Part shown: positions 16,935 to 26,335 of the stretch, in pieces
Position numbering within the stretch: position 1 is the first letter of the stretch
Layout of the letters: each line of letters begins with the position of its first letter
Assembly (NCBI GenBank): GCA_910575565.1
Contig: CAJTFL010000001.1
Coordinates: 1 to 64,000, forward strand
Reading direction: 5' to 3'
Length of the DNA stretch: 64,000 nucleotides
From: Lachnospiraceae bacterium
GTDB taxonomy: Bacteria; Bacillota; Clostridia; Lachnospirales; Lachnospiraceae
Notes under the pieces: generated by a model
What the model was told of the DNA's origin: nothing
The model's input: only the letters and a program-made list of their open reading frames with translations
Database searches by the model: none
Made by a program: the position numbers and the translations under genes

Positions 16935-18113
16935 ATGGTGTACATGGGTATATTCGAGCAGATCGTAAGGCAGAAAAAGGATGGGAAAAAGGTAATTATT
17001 TATTGCGCAGGGCTACATGGGATCCTTTTTTACCGTGTGTTGAAGGCTTGTGGAATATTTATTGATTTCTTTTCGGACAGTGACAGCCGCAAATGGGATA
17101 TGGATATTGCAGATGGCATTATCTGCATTAGGCCAGATAGGTTAAGGGAATATGATTGTATAGGATTTATCTGTGTGGCAAAAACCTATTATAACGAAAT
17201 TTATGAAACAATTTGCGAAGAAAAGTTATTTGAAATTATTGAAATCACTCGCATTGTTGACGAATTGATTTTAAACAAAAGAAAGTTATATTTTGAAATA
17301 CTGCGCAGTCATGCAAAACAAGAACCGGCAGATATATTTTATGATTTACATCCGAATGAAAAGTGTGTCAGAACTAGCGTGGCGAAGATAGATGGTGATA
17401 ATAAGAAGAAAAAAGTTGCGGTTTATACGGCAGTATTTGGTAAGTATGATTCTGTCTGTTTTCCGCAGTATTTGAACTATGACATGGATTATTTTTATGT
17501 ATCGGACGTAAGGCCGAAAGAACTTCCTGAATATTATCATTGGATTAATGCTAGGGATATCATCCCAGGTTCTATCATCTCTCCGATAAAAAGAAACCGG
17601 TATATCAAAATGCATCCCCATTTGTTTCTAAAGGACTATCCATATTCTATTTATCTTGATGGAAATATCACGGTAAGGGGCGATCTTTCAAGATTTCTAT
17701 GCGTGAGCAGAACTGGGATTGCGGTATTTATGCATCCTATGCGGGAATGTATTTATTACGAAGCGTTATCTATTGTCAATTTTAAACGGGTAGATGTTGA
17801 TGATGTATGCAGACAGATGAATCGGTATTTTGAAGAGGGGATGCCTTATCGGTATGGGCTTGCTGAAATGCCGGTTATTGTCAGGGAACATATGAAAAAA
17901 GAATGTATAGATGTGATGGAAACATGGTGGAAGGAATTTGACCGGGAATCCCAGAGGGATCAGTTATCGTTCATGTACGCCTTATGGAAAAATAATTTTA
18001 GGCTGGATGATTTGGCGAGCTTAGGGAATAATGTCCGAAAGTGTAGCCAAATTGAATTTTGCGGACATATTAGTGAAAGTAAAAATGTAAAGAATGAATT
18101 GGTTAGGAGCTGA
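16935..18113 (+). CDS. DUF616-type glycosyltransferase with N-terminal module
   Basis: A 392-residue protein. The N-terminal 95 residues are the shared module (KVIIYCAGLHGILFYRVL, FFSDSDSRK). From about residue 150 it resembles the DUF616 (TOD1/MUCI70-like) glycosyltransferase domain: KVAVYTAVFGKYDSV, RNRYIKMHPHLFL, YSIYLDGNITVRGDL, MHPMRECIYYEA and RDQLSFMYALWKN. The DGN takes the place of a DxD-like donor-binding site. The start could be ATG 16935 or 16944; neither has a strong ribosome-binding site. Confidence 0.75.
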   Translation: MVYMGIFEQIVRQKKDGKKVIIYCAGLHGILFYRVLKACGIFIDFFSDSDSRKWDMDIADGIICIRPDRLREYDCIGFICVAKTYYNEIYETICEEKLFEIIEITRIVDELILNKRKLYFEILRSHAKQEPADIFYDLHPNEKCVRTSVAKIDGDNKKKKVAVYTAVFGKYDSVCFPQYLNYDMDYFYVSDVRPKELPEYYHWINARDIIPGSIISPIKRNRYIKMHPHLFLKDYPYSIYLDGNITVRGDLSRFLCVSRTGIAVFMHPMRECIYYEALSIVNFKRVDVDDVCRQMNRYFEEGMPYRYGLAEMPVIVREHMKKECIDVMETWWKEFDRESQRDQLSFMYALWKNNFRLDDLASLGNNVRKCSQIEFCGHISESKNVKNELVRS

Positions 18114-18116
18114 TAC

Positions 18117-19181
18117 ATGGAAACAGATTGGATGAAATATTCATGGGATGATTTTTTTGAAAAAACGAAAGAGAAGGATATTGTGATTTGGGGATGTGGC
18201 CAGATTGCTTCAGAAGTGATTTATTTATTAGAAAGAAGACGAAATATTGTTCATTTGGTTGATGGTGATGTATCAAAGATTGGGATGAATTTTGAGGGGA
18301 GAAAAATAGAATCGCCAGATATGGTTTTTAATTGCCATCCAGACTGTTCAGTGCTTATATGCAGCTTATATCTAACGGATATTGTCGAAAAGCTTGGAAG
18401 ATATGGCGTGCACGAATATTTTTCTGCGTTTTTCATGATGAGGAAAGACCTGCAAAATGAAATTGTTACGCAAATTCCAAGCAAACAGCAATTATCAACG
18501 TTAAAAAGCCTTTTGGCAGATGAGTATTCAGTTCGGATTGTAGATAAAATTATCGAAAAAAGGAAAGCAAAGTGTATTGATTATTCTAATATTATGACAA
18601 GGGAAGAATATCTGCTAGATGACATATTTACCTTTACGGACGAAGAAACTTATATTGATGCAGGAGCATTCGATGGGGACACAATTATTGGATTTTTAAA
18701 GAAGAACAGGAATTTTAAAAAAATTTATGGTTTTGAAGCAGATAAAATTAATTTTAACAAAATGAAATTCAGATTACAATTAGCAGAACAGGTTTATGGA
18801 AAGGAAAAAATCGAGTGCTTTAATTTTGCATTGGCTGATTATAATGGAAAACTTTCCTTTTCTTCCTTAGGAAATGAATCATCAAAAATAAGTATAGGAG
18901 AAAACAGCGATTGGAAGCAATGCGTGACATTAGATTCTGTAGTGCAGGATGCTACTTACATCAAGATGGATATAGAGGGAAGTGAGCTGGCAGCATTGGA
19001 AGGTGCAAAAAGGCTGATAAAAAATAGAAAACCTAAGATGGCAATTTGTATTTATCATCGTCCAGAAGATTTATGGCAAATTCCAATGTATATCCATTCG
19101 CTTGTGCCAGAATATCAGATGTTCATCCGGCATCATGGCAATATTTATTATGATACAGTACTTTATGTAACTTTAAAGTAA
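18117..19181 (+). CDS. FkbM-family methyltransferase with N-terminal module
   Basis: A 354-residue protein. Residues 15-100 carry the recurring module (DIVIWGCGQIASEVIYLL, LVDGDVSK). The C-terminal half is an S-adenosylmethionine-dependent FkbM-type methyltransferase: TYIDAGAFDGDTIIGFL is motif I, followed by YGFEADKINF, VTLDSVV and YIKMDIEGSELAALEGA. FkbM enzymes O-methylate sugars in surface glycans and natural products. Ribosome-binding site AGGAG precedes ATG 18117; the gap to the upstream gene is three bases. Confidence 0.88.
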   Translation: METDWMKYSWDDFFEKTKEKDIVIWGCGQIASEVIYLLERRRNIVHLVDGDVSKIGMNFEGRKIESPDMVFNCHPDCSVLICSLYLTDIVEKLGRYGVHEYFSAFFMMRKDLQNEIVTQIPSKQQLSTLKSLLADEYSVRIVDKIIEKRKAKCIDYSNIMTREEYLLDDIFTFTDEETYIDAGAFDGDTIIGFLKKNRNFKKIYGFEADKINFNKMKFRLQLAEQVYGKEKIECFNFALADYNGKLSFSSLGNESSKISIGENSDWKQCVTLDSVVQDATYIKMDIEGSELAALEGAKRLIKNRKPKMAICIYHRPEDLWQIPMYIHSLVPEYQMFIRHHGNIYYDTVLYVTLK

Positions 19182-19189
19182 AGGTAAAG

Positions 19190-20770
19190 ATGAAAATGGT
19201 TAAAGAAAATGAATTGATTGATTATTTACAGGCCCCAAAGAATATTATTTTGTATGGCGCAGGGATGGTAGGCGGCCTGGTAAAAAGCAGGTTGGATTCA
19301 AATAACCTGGGCAGTAAAATTGTCTGTTTTGTAAAATCCGTTGTTTCAGGCCATGATACGTATATGGGGATTAATGTGCTTGGATTAGATTCCCTGGGCA
19401 GCCAGGGCTTTGATGGCTGCATTCTTGTGTGTGCACTTTCTGCGACGCAAAAGGAGATGATCCGCGAACTGGAAATACGGGGGATCCATAGCTATATTCC
19501 AGTTTCGGAGGAATTGTTTTTGGATTTGCAGGAACATTACCTGGCAGAACAGCGGTCATTAAATACAGGGATATGTTCAAATCAGTTTGATGTAATTTTC
19601 TTTTCCCAGGATAATAACGCTACATCTGGGGCGTTTATTAGCATGGCGGGGCTGTGCAGTGAGATCCAGAAGCAATCTGGGCTTAAAGTGTTAGTGATTT
19701 TGCCCAGGTATGGGGATGGAGAAAAATTATTAAAAGGATATGATTTGGAATACACTTATATGAATCGCGAAACAGAATGGATAGGGGCGGTGGGATTAAG
19801 CGGGGAAAGGCAGGAAAAGTTAGGGGGCGCTCATAAAATATATCAAGAGGACGAAGTTAAACGGCTCCGCAAACTTATTCAGGCCACAGGAGCCAGGCTG
19901 GTACATATTAGCGGAATGTTTGTTTTTGCAGGGGCGATAGCGGCAAAGGAGGAAGGAATCCCTGTCGTTTGGCATATCCGGGAAAATATTGCGACCCAGG
20001 GAAATGGCTTTATTAACCCCAAAGCGGCTTACGAATTATTGAATGCGTCTAGGGCAGTTGTGTGCGTATCCCATCATGTACGCCAGGCATATCCAGGTCT
20101 TAATGGAGATGTAGTCCGGGTGATTTATAATGGTGCGGATGCTGATCTGTTTTATGAGAATCGTGAAATATTCCGCTCATCGGTATGCAGGATTGTTATG
20201 GTTGGACATATTACACGCCTTAAAGGACAGGAGATTTTGGTTAAGGCGCTTGAATATTTAAAAGATGGGAATGAACGGCTGCCCCATGTAACATTTGTTG
20301 GAGGAGGAGATTCGCGCTATCTGGAAAGCTTAACAAAAGCTGTAGCGGATGCCGGGTTGGAAAAATATGTAACTTTTGCAGGCAGGACATTAGAGCCGGA
20401 AATCTATTATCGGCAATCGGATATCGCCGTATCAGCGACAAGCGGCGGGGAAGGATTCGATCGTGTGCGGATTGAGGCGATGCTTTCAGGCTGTCTTTTA
20501 ATTGCAAATGATATAGGTGCGGCAAGGGAAATTGTAAAAGACGGAGAGACAGGATATCTTTATGAGAATGGCAGTGCAAAATCGCTTGCTGAAGCAATCG
20601 CGAATGCGCAAAAAGATATAGGACGGTCAAGGGCAATCGCTGCCCGCGGGCAGCAGCTGTGCATGGAAAGATTTACTAAAAGGCATAATGCGGAACAGGT
20701 GCTTGTATTGTATAAGGAAATTATGGGGGCAGATTATGGAAGGCCAGAAGGAGTACCAGCAGAATTTTAA
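19190..20770 (+). CDS. GT4 glycosyltransferase with N-terminal module
   Basis: A 526-residue protein. Residues 10-105 are the shared module (NIILYGAGMVGGLVKSRL). From about residue 135 it is a GT-B retaining glycosyltransferase of family 4: an N-terminal donor/acceptor domain (DVIFFSQDNNATSGAF), then RIVMVGHITRLKGQEILVKA, VTFAGR, SATSGGEGFDRVRIEAMLSG with the family EX7E-like region, and GETGYLYENGSAKSLAEAI. It adds a sugar from a nucleotide donor on the cytoplasmic side. Its 3' end overlaps the next gene. Confidence 0.88.
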   Translation: MKMVKENELIDYLQAPKNIILYGAGMVGGLVKSRLDSNNLGSKIVCFVKSVVSGHDTYMGINVLGLDSLGSQGFDGCILVCALSATQKEMIRELEIRGIHSYIPVSEELFLDLQEHYLAEQRSLNTGICSNQFDVIFFSQDNNATSGAFISMAGLCSEIQKQSGLKVLVILPRYGDGEKLLKGYDLEYTYMNRETEWIGAVGLSGERQEKLGGAHKIYQEDEVKRLRKLIQATGARLVHISGMFVFAGAIAAKEEGIPVVWHIRENIATQGNGFINPKAAYELLNASRAVVCVSHHVRQAYPGLNGDVVRVIYNGADADLFYENREIFRSSVCRIVMVGHITRLKGQEILVKALEYLKDGNERLPHVTFVGGGDSRYLESLTKAVADAGLEKYVTFAGRTLEPEIYYRQSDIAVSATSGGEGFDRVRIEAMLSGCLLIANDIGAAREIVKDGETGYLYENGSAKSLAEAIANAQKDIGRSRAIAARGQQLCMERFTKRHNAEQVLVLYKEIMGADYGRPEGVPAEF

Positions 20771-22892
20771 CCGGATATTTTCTGCATACCGCGGGAAAAA
20801 GATAGCCGTATATGGGACGGGGCAGAATGCACGGCTGATAGCGGAATGTGTGAGGGGTTATGAAATAATTGGTTTTATCTCCCGGGATGGGACAGAAGGG
20901 ATGCTATCTGGACAGACAATTTTGTCTATTGGGGAAGCCGTGAAGGCTGCTGATATCATTATTATCGCGGCAACTGTTTCTTCAACAAAGATTGTTTATT
21001 CCCGGATAAAAGAGATTGTCCCGGCTAGGATAAGTGTTTTAGGGTTATATGGGGAAATCCTTAACGGCAAGGAGCTTTATCAGGAAAATGCGTATTGGGA
21101 AAAGAATTGCATAAACCTTTGTTCAATGATTGAACAGTATGAAGCCATTTCGTTTGATGTATTTGATACGCTGATTATGCGCAGGGTATTAAGGCCGGAA
21201 GATATTTTTGAAATGGTAGGAGATAGGTGCGGTAAGGAAATCCAAAAAGAAAAATTTAAAACATGGAGAATGGATGCGGAGAGAAAGTGTGCGTTAAAGA
21301 AATTGTCTCCCACATTTGATGATATATATGAATTGCTGAAGGAAGAATATTTGTTGGAAGATAAGGCAGTTAGTCGGCTGAAAAAATGGGAAATAGAACA
21401 AGAACAGAAATGCATCACTGCCCGGGATACGATGGTGGAAATATACCGTTATGCATTGTCCCGTGGAAAAAAGATATATTTTACTTCCGATATGTATTTT
21501 TCATCTGGGCAGATCCAGGAATTGCTTAAGTTATGTGGAATAGAAAAAGAATATGAATTGTTGGTTTCCTGTGAACTTCAAGCTTCAAAAGAAAATGGCA
21601 GCTTATACGGAAAACTGAAAGAAATGGCAGGAGAAGGAAAGCTCCTCCATATTGGCGATCATGATGTGATTGACGGAAAAATGGCGAAAAAAAATGGGAT
21701 AGGCTCATTTACGGTTTTATCAGCTTATGATTTATTGGCTTCTTCTTCATTTGTCCAGGTATTTGACAGCCTGCGGACAGAGGATGATCGAAATTATCTG
21801 GGGTATTTTGCTTCCGTAATGTTAAACGATCCTTTTGCCTTATCTGAAAATGCAGGGAAATTCCAGCTCTCATCTTACCGGCATATTGCTTTGGCCATTT
21901 ATCCGATGACAATGATGTTTTTTCATTATATTGTCCAAAATGCCAAAAGGTATGACTGCATCCTGTTCCCATCCAGAGACGGTTTTTTCCTTTCCCAATT
22001 ATATGCCAGGATCCGGGAGATTCGGAAGGATTTGGAACTTCCGGAAGGAAAATATGTTTATGCGTCACGGATGGCTTTGAGCAGGGCAGCGGCAGATGAT
22101 GAAAAGAGCTTTGCTGTGCTTTTGGGTAAACTTTTCAGTGATTGTACGCTTAACTGCAAAGACTATATTTTGAACCAGTTTGATACCGAACTTCCGGAAG
22201 AATATGATTTTCCCAGTGGAAAGCTGATTGAAAAGTGGGGAAAAGAAGGACTGGTAAAGAAACTGAAGAGTTATTATCCGGGTATTGCAGGAAAACTGGA
22301 GAAACATAGAACGGCGTATTTGGAATATTTAAGCACATTGGGATTGAGTGATTACCATTCCATTGCGATGGTGGACATAGTATCTTATGGAACACAGGTA
22401 TACTGCATATCACAAATGCTGGATCGGGAGATAGATATGATTGCGCTGGGAACTACAGATATTCCTAATGTGTATATCGATAACCCGGAACGGGTATTTT
22501 CGGTTTATGGGAATATTAATAAAAGAGCAGAAGGTGCGATATACAGCTGTTCAAATTTATCTGCAGTCCATTTGTTATTGGAATTGTTATACGCATCGAC
22601 AGACGGCCAGTTTATAGGAATTTCCAAATTTCGGGAGCCTGTATTCCAGAATGGGACAAGTTATAATTCGGAGCTACTTACAGGGGTACAGGGAGAGCTG
22701 AGAAGGATTATGGAAGAAACAAGGAACTTTGGGTTCTGCTATGAGAATATCTCTAAGGAGTTTTCCATGGGGATGATACAGCTGTTATTCCGGAAATGTT
22801 CAGATATGGATAAGAAACTGGAAGGGCAGTTTGCATTCTCTGATCCTTATATGGGAAGGGTAAAATCAGTAAACCTTATGGATATGCTTTGA
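20736..22892 (+). CDS. HAD-superfamily protein with N-terminal module
   Basis: A 718-residue protein. Residues 20-110 hold the module (KIAVYGTGQNARLIAECV). Next is a HAD domain with ISFDVFDTLIMRR (nucleophile Asp), IYFTSDMYFSSGQI and LLHIGDHDVIDGKMAKKNGI. Large HAD proteins of this type recur in polysaccharide clusters. The C-terminal 350 residues (YDCILFPSRDGFFLSQLYA onward) are a separate region of unknown fold. The start is ATG 20736, inside the end of the GT4 gene, with a G-rich ribosome-binding site; the frame is open further upstream. Confidence 0.8.
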   Translation: MEGQKEYQQNFNRIFSAYRGKKIAVYGTGQNARLIAECVRGYEIIGFISRDGTEGMLSGQTILSIGEAVKAADIIIIAATVSSTKIVYSRIKEIVPARISVLGLYGEILNGKELYQENAYWEKNCINLCSMIEQYEAISFDVFDTLIMRRVLRPEDIFEMVGDRCGKEIQKEKFKTWRMDAERKCALKKLSPTFDDIYELLKEEYLLEDKAVSRLKKWEIEQEQKCITARDTMVEIYRYALSRGKKIYFTSDMYFSSGQIQELLKLCGIEKEYELLVSCELQASKENGSLYGKLKEMAGEGKLLHIGDHDVIDGKMAKKNGIGSFTVLSAYDLLASSSFVQVFDSLRTEDDRNYLGYFASVMLNDPFALSENAGKFQLSSYRHIALAIYPMTMMFFHYIVQNAKRYDCILFPSRDGFFLSQLYARIREIRKDLELPEGKYVYASRMALSRAAADDEKSFAVLLGKLFSDCTLNCKDYILNQFDTELPEEYDFPSGKLIEKWGKEGLVKKLKSYYPGIAGKLEKHRTAYLEYLSTLGLSDYHSIAMVDIVSYGTQVYCISQMLDREIDMIALGTTDIPNVYIDNPERVFSVYGNINKRAEGAIYSCSNLSAVHLLLELLYASTDGQFIGISKFREPVFQNGTSYNSELLTGVQGELRRIMEETRNFGFCYENISKEFSMGMIQLLFRKCSDMDKKLEGQFAFSDPYMGRVKSVNLMDML

Positions 22893-22999
22893 GGATTGTT
22901 GGGTATGGAATGGTATTGGATAAAATGCTTGGAGACATTTATGAATATTTAGGCGTTATAGCATAAGCGGAGTACTGTAAAGGACATTAGGAGGAAACT

Positions 23000-24205
23000 A
23001 TGTACTATGCAAAGGATGTGGCAGAAGAATTAAAATCCAGTGTACAGCTGATTGTTTTTGGGGCAGGACTTGTGAGCTATGAAGTGGTAAGCTGTCTGTT
23101 GGAAGCACCTTATAAATTGCATATTGATTTTATTATGGTTTCCTGCAAAGAGGGAAATCCAGATCGGATGCTTGGAATTCCGGTAATTGATCTTGAGTTT
23201 GCCCCAAATGTTGTGGATAAAGATGCTGCGATTGTGGTAGCTACCATGGGGAAGCATTTAAGCTTAATTTGTGATAACCTACATCAGAGAGGGTATTTCC
23301 ATATCATTCCATTTACCTTTGAAAGCGATTTATGGAGTTTAGTGCAGGGGGATTATTACCGGGAATTCTGTTTATCACGCCAGAAAAAATTTCTGACACT
23401 AGAAGAGGAATTACATCTGGCGGAAGATGGAGGGAAAGAGAAATTAGGCAGCATAAATAGTGAAAGCAGTATTAAACGAGTAAACAGAATAAGTGAGCAT
23501 TTCAGCCAAGATGTGAAAAGCAAATCCGTCCATATTTATACGGTCAGGTGTCACGCAGATCGGAAGTTAAAGGAAGAACTTTCCAGGTATTCCTGGGAGA
23601 TTCCTATCCAAGCAGGGGCGGCCTTAACAGAACAGCGAATTTGTAAAATTTGCGATAATCAAGGGGAAAATATTTCCCATAAAAACAAGCAGTACTGCGA
23701 ATTAACGGCACTTTATTGGATCTGGAAAAATGACTATTCGGATTATGCAGGCCTTTGCCATTACCGACGGCATTTTGAATTAGATGCGATAATATTAGGC
23801 AAGCTGGCTTGTTCTGGAATTGATGTGGTACTGACGCTGCCGATTTTAAATTTTCCCAGTGTGGGAAAGGTTTACAGCCATGATCATGTAGGTTATGATT
23901 GGAAAGTAATGATGGAAGCGATCAGGGTTCTTGAACCAGATTATGTGGAAACAGCAAATACGCTACAGGATGGGAATTTTTATTACGGTTATAATATGTT
24001 CATCACACGGAAATGGATCTTAGATAATTACTGTGCATGGCTGTTTCCTATATTACAGTATTGTGAAGAACATTGTGGATCAAGGACTGATGGATATCAG
24101 GAAAGATACATTGGATTTCTGGCGGAACGGCTGATGGGAATTTATTTTCTGCATAACGAAGCTGCATATAAGATTGTCCATGTAAGAAAACATTTCGTAG
24201 ATTAA
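23000..24205 (+). CDS. DUF4422 glycosyltransferase with N-terminal module
   Basis: A 401-residue protein. Residues 10-105 are the Rossmann-like module (QLIVFGAGLVSYEVVSCLL). The C-terminal 230 residues are a typical DUF4422 domain: VHIYTVRCHADRKL, PIQAGAALTEQRICKICDN, ENISHKNKQYCELTALYWIW, and the intact YAGLCHYRRHFEL. Expected to transfer a sugar in surface polysaccharide assembly. Strong ribosome-binding site TTAGGAGG before ATG 23000. It forms a tandem pair with the next gene. Confidence 0.85.
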   Translation: MYYAKDVAEELKSSVQLIVFGAGLVSYEVVSCLLEAPYKLHIDFIMVSCKEGNPDRMLGIPVIDLEFAPNVVDKDAAIVVATMGKHLSLICDNLHQRGYFHIIPFTFESDLWSLVQGDYYREFCLSRQKKFLTLEEELHLAEDGGKEKLGSINSESSIKRVNRISEHFSQDVKSKSVHIYTVRCHADRKLKEELSRYSWEIPIQAGAALTEQRICKICDNQGENISHKNKQYCELTALYWIWKNDYSDYAGLCHYRRHFELDAIILGKLACSGIDVVLTLPILNFPSVGKVYSHDHVGYDWKVMMEAIRVLEPDYVETANTLQDGNFYYGYNMFITRKWILDNYCAWLFPILQYCEEHCGSRTDGYQERYIGFLAERLMGIYFLHNEAAYKIVHVRKHFVD

Positions 24206-24222
24206 TGGATCAAGGAGAAGAC

Positions 24223-25323
24223 ATGGAATTTGCAATTTTCGGCGCACAGGGCATTGCATTAGGTACATATCAGGCATTGCACAGCCTGAACCCAAATCAA
24301 AAAATACACTGTTTCTTGGTATCAAATATGGAGGGCAATGCATCTTTTTTGGAAGGGATTCCTGTATTGGAGCTTAATAGATTTGCCAGCAGTTTATCCC
24401 AAAAAGAGAAAGATAATATCGAAATCTTGATTGCTACACCAGAAAATGTGATGGGAGGAATTGAATCGGCTTTAGAAAATCATGGATTTCGCTGCCATGC
24501 CAGATTGACTTCATCGCGATGGGCTCAGTTTATGGGATACCATTATAGATGTGGAAAAGAATTTATGCCTTTGCCTGCTCTTCCTGTAGGATGCCATAAG
24601 CCAGATATTCATATGTATATGGCAAAATTTCATAAGGATCAGCCTTTAACAGAAAGTTATAATATGCCTGAGTGGATTACACCAGTTCAGGCAGGTGCTT
24701 CCCTTTGTGAAAAACGTGTAGCAAGCTTTTTGGATAGTGACGGTGAAAATATTTCCCGGAAAAATGGAAATTATTCAGAATTGACGGTTCTTTATTGGAT
24801 ATGGAAAAACCATTTGGCGGATAAGGCTTCAGGTATTCAGCCTGGACGGGGTAAAACGGATTATTATGGATTGTCCCATTACCGCCGGATTTTGGAGTTG
24901 TCTGAGGATGATGTGCTGAGGCTGGAAGATAATGATGTGGATGTGGTGCTTCCATATCCTATGCCTTATGAACCAGATATTGAAGGGCATCATAAACGGT
25001 ATTTGGCAGATGAGGATTGGAAAGCACTGCTTACTGCTTTAGAAGAATTGCATCAAGAATATGCGGAAGCATTTCCTGCTATCCTGAGGCAGCGGTATCT
25101 TTATAATTACAATATTATCCTAGCCCGGAAGGAAGTGCTGGCAGGATATTGCAGCTGGCTTTTCCCCATTCTGGAGCGGGTGGAACAGCTTAGTGAGCCG
25201 AAAGGATGGGAGCGGAAGGATCGTTATATTGGTTACATGGGAGAAACTTTAGAGACGTTGTATTTTATGTACCATAAAAGCCAGTTAAACATTTATCATG
25301 CGGGATGCCGTTTTTTAATATAA
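24223..25323 (+). CDS. DUF4422 glycosyltransferase with N-terminal module (tandem copy)
   Basis: A 366-residue paralogue of the preceding gene. Module at residues 1-100 (EFAIFGAQGIALGTYQAL), then DUF4422: PVQAGASLCEKRVASFLDSD, ENISRKNGNYSELTVLYWIW, YYGLSHYRRILELS. The start is ATG 24223, with AAGGAG six bases upstream; an in-frame ATG at 24205 overlaps the previous stop codon. It is the last gene of the glycan locus. The 126 bases after it hold no clear terminator. Confidence 0.85.
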   Translation: MEFAIFGAQGIALGTYQALHSLNPNQKIHCFLVSNMEGNASFLEGIPVLELNRFASSLSQKEKDNIEILIATPENVMGGIESALENHGFRCHARLTSSRWAQFMGYHYRCGKEFMPLPALPVGCHKPDIHMYMAKFHKDQPLTESYNMPEWITPVQAGASLCEKRVASFLDSDGENISRKNGNYSELTVLYWIWKNHLADKASGIQPGRGKTDYYGLSHYRRILELSEDDVLRLEDNDVDVVLPYPMPYEPDIEGHHKRYLADEDWKALLTALEELHQEYAEAFPAILRQRYLYNYNIILARKEVLAGYCSWLFPILERVEQLSEPKGWERKDRYIGYMGETLETLYFMYHKSQLNIYHAGCRFLI

Positions 25324-25458
25324 AAAGCGGAATGTTGTTTATGAGTTGTGTAGAAATGAAATGGAAAAGCCTGTTGTAAAATATACAGAACAGTTTTTAA
25401 AAGTTGCCCAACTGTTTGGCGGGATTAACTTTATCAAGGAAAGAAAGGTTTGAGATAC

Positions 25459-26121
25459 ATGGAATTTGAATTAACAGCCTCTATGATGTGTGCTAATTAC
25501 GGCAACCTGGAAAAGGAAGTAAAGGAACTGGATGAGGGAGGCATCGACTCCTTCCACATCGATATCATGGATGGCCGCTACGTCCCTAATTTCGCCATGT
25601 CCCTAAACGATATGCGCTACATAGCATCCGCCACATCCATCCCTTTAGATGTCCATCTCATGATCGAGCACCCCAATAACTGCATCGATCTGTTCCTGCG
25701 CAACCTTCGCAAAGGCGACACGGTATACATCCACCCGGAGGCGGAATACCACCCTTCTACCACCCTGCAGAAAGTGATCAATGCCGAGATGATCCCCGGC
25801 ATTGCCATCAATCCCGGCACTTCCGTGGAAACGGTTTTGGAGATGCTGCGCATCGTAAAGAAAGTCCTGGTCATGTCCGTAAATCCCGGCAACGCAGGCC
25901 AGATGTACCTTCCCTACGTAGGCAAAAAGATCACAAAGCTTTTGTCCATCAAGGAAGACATGGATTTTGAGATTTACTGGGACGGGGCCTGCAGCGCGGA
26001 CAAGATTTTAGAATACGCCCCGAAAGGGGTAAAAGGCTTTGTCCTGGGGACGACTTTGCTTTTTGGCAAGGGAAGGCCTTACGGGGATACGCTGCAGGCG
26101 ATACGGGAGTTAAGGTTTTGA
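25459..26121 (+). CDS. Ribulose-phosphate 3-epimerase family protein
   Basis: A 220-residue TIM-barrel epimerase. Family marks are FHIDIMDGRYVPNFAMS (metal His and catalytic Asp), LDVHLMIEHP, GIAINPGTSVETV, VLVMSVNPGNAGQ and a C-terminal phosphate-binding GFVLGTTLLFG. These enzymes epimerise ketose 5- or 6-phosphates at C3. The mid-protein WDGACSAD replaces the usual VDGGI sequence, so it may be an allulose/other hexulose-phosphate member rather than housekeeping Rpe. Third positions are rich in C, unlike the glycan genes, which suggests high expression. An in-frame TTG at 25450 is possible. Confidence 0.85.
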   Translation: MEFELTASMMCANYGNLEKEVKELDEGGIDSFHIDIMDGRYVPNFAMSLNDMRYIASATSIPLDVHLMIEHPNNCIDLFLRNLRKGDTVYIHPEAEYHPSTTLQKVINAEMIPGIAINPGTSVETVLEMLRIVKKVLVMSVNPGNAGQMYLPYVGKKITKLLSIKEDMDFEIYWDGACSADKILEYAPKGVKGFVLGTTLLFGKGRPYGDTLQAIRELRF

Positions 26122-26133
26122 TAGAAAAGATAG

Positions 26134-26171
26134 AAAATCTACCGTCCGTTCAGCCATGACCATTCGCAAAA
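26134..26171 (+). repeat. Half copy of the CCGTTCAGCC dispersed element
   Basis: AAAATCTACCGTCCGTTCAG continues into CCATTCGCAAAAT, matching 1376-1417 and 60902-60936. Only one end is recognisable here; the other end is replaced by the repeats at 26183-26262. Confidence 0.7.
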
Positions 26172-26182
26172 TCGCGCGGCAT

Positions 26183-26262
26183 AATCACCCAACACGGATA
26201 ATCGCTTAACATAGATAATCACCCAACACGGATAATCGCCCAACACGACAAGTTTGCCTTGC
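26183..26262. repeat. Short tandem repeats (ATAATCNCCCAACACGG)
   Basis: The words ATAATCACCCAACACGG and ATAATCGC alternate four times. The stretch is non-coding and lies between the epimerase gene and the AAA/PD-(D/E)XK gene. Confidence 0.75.
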
Positions 26263-26335
26263 CATCCCTCAGCTTTTTCTTTATAATTATGGTAAAACCT
26301 GGTGCAGCATGGATGTTGGAGGGAGCGTGGGCAGG

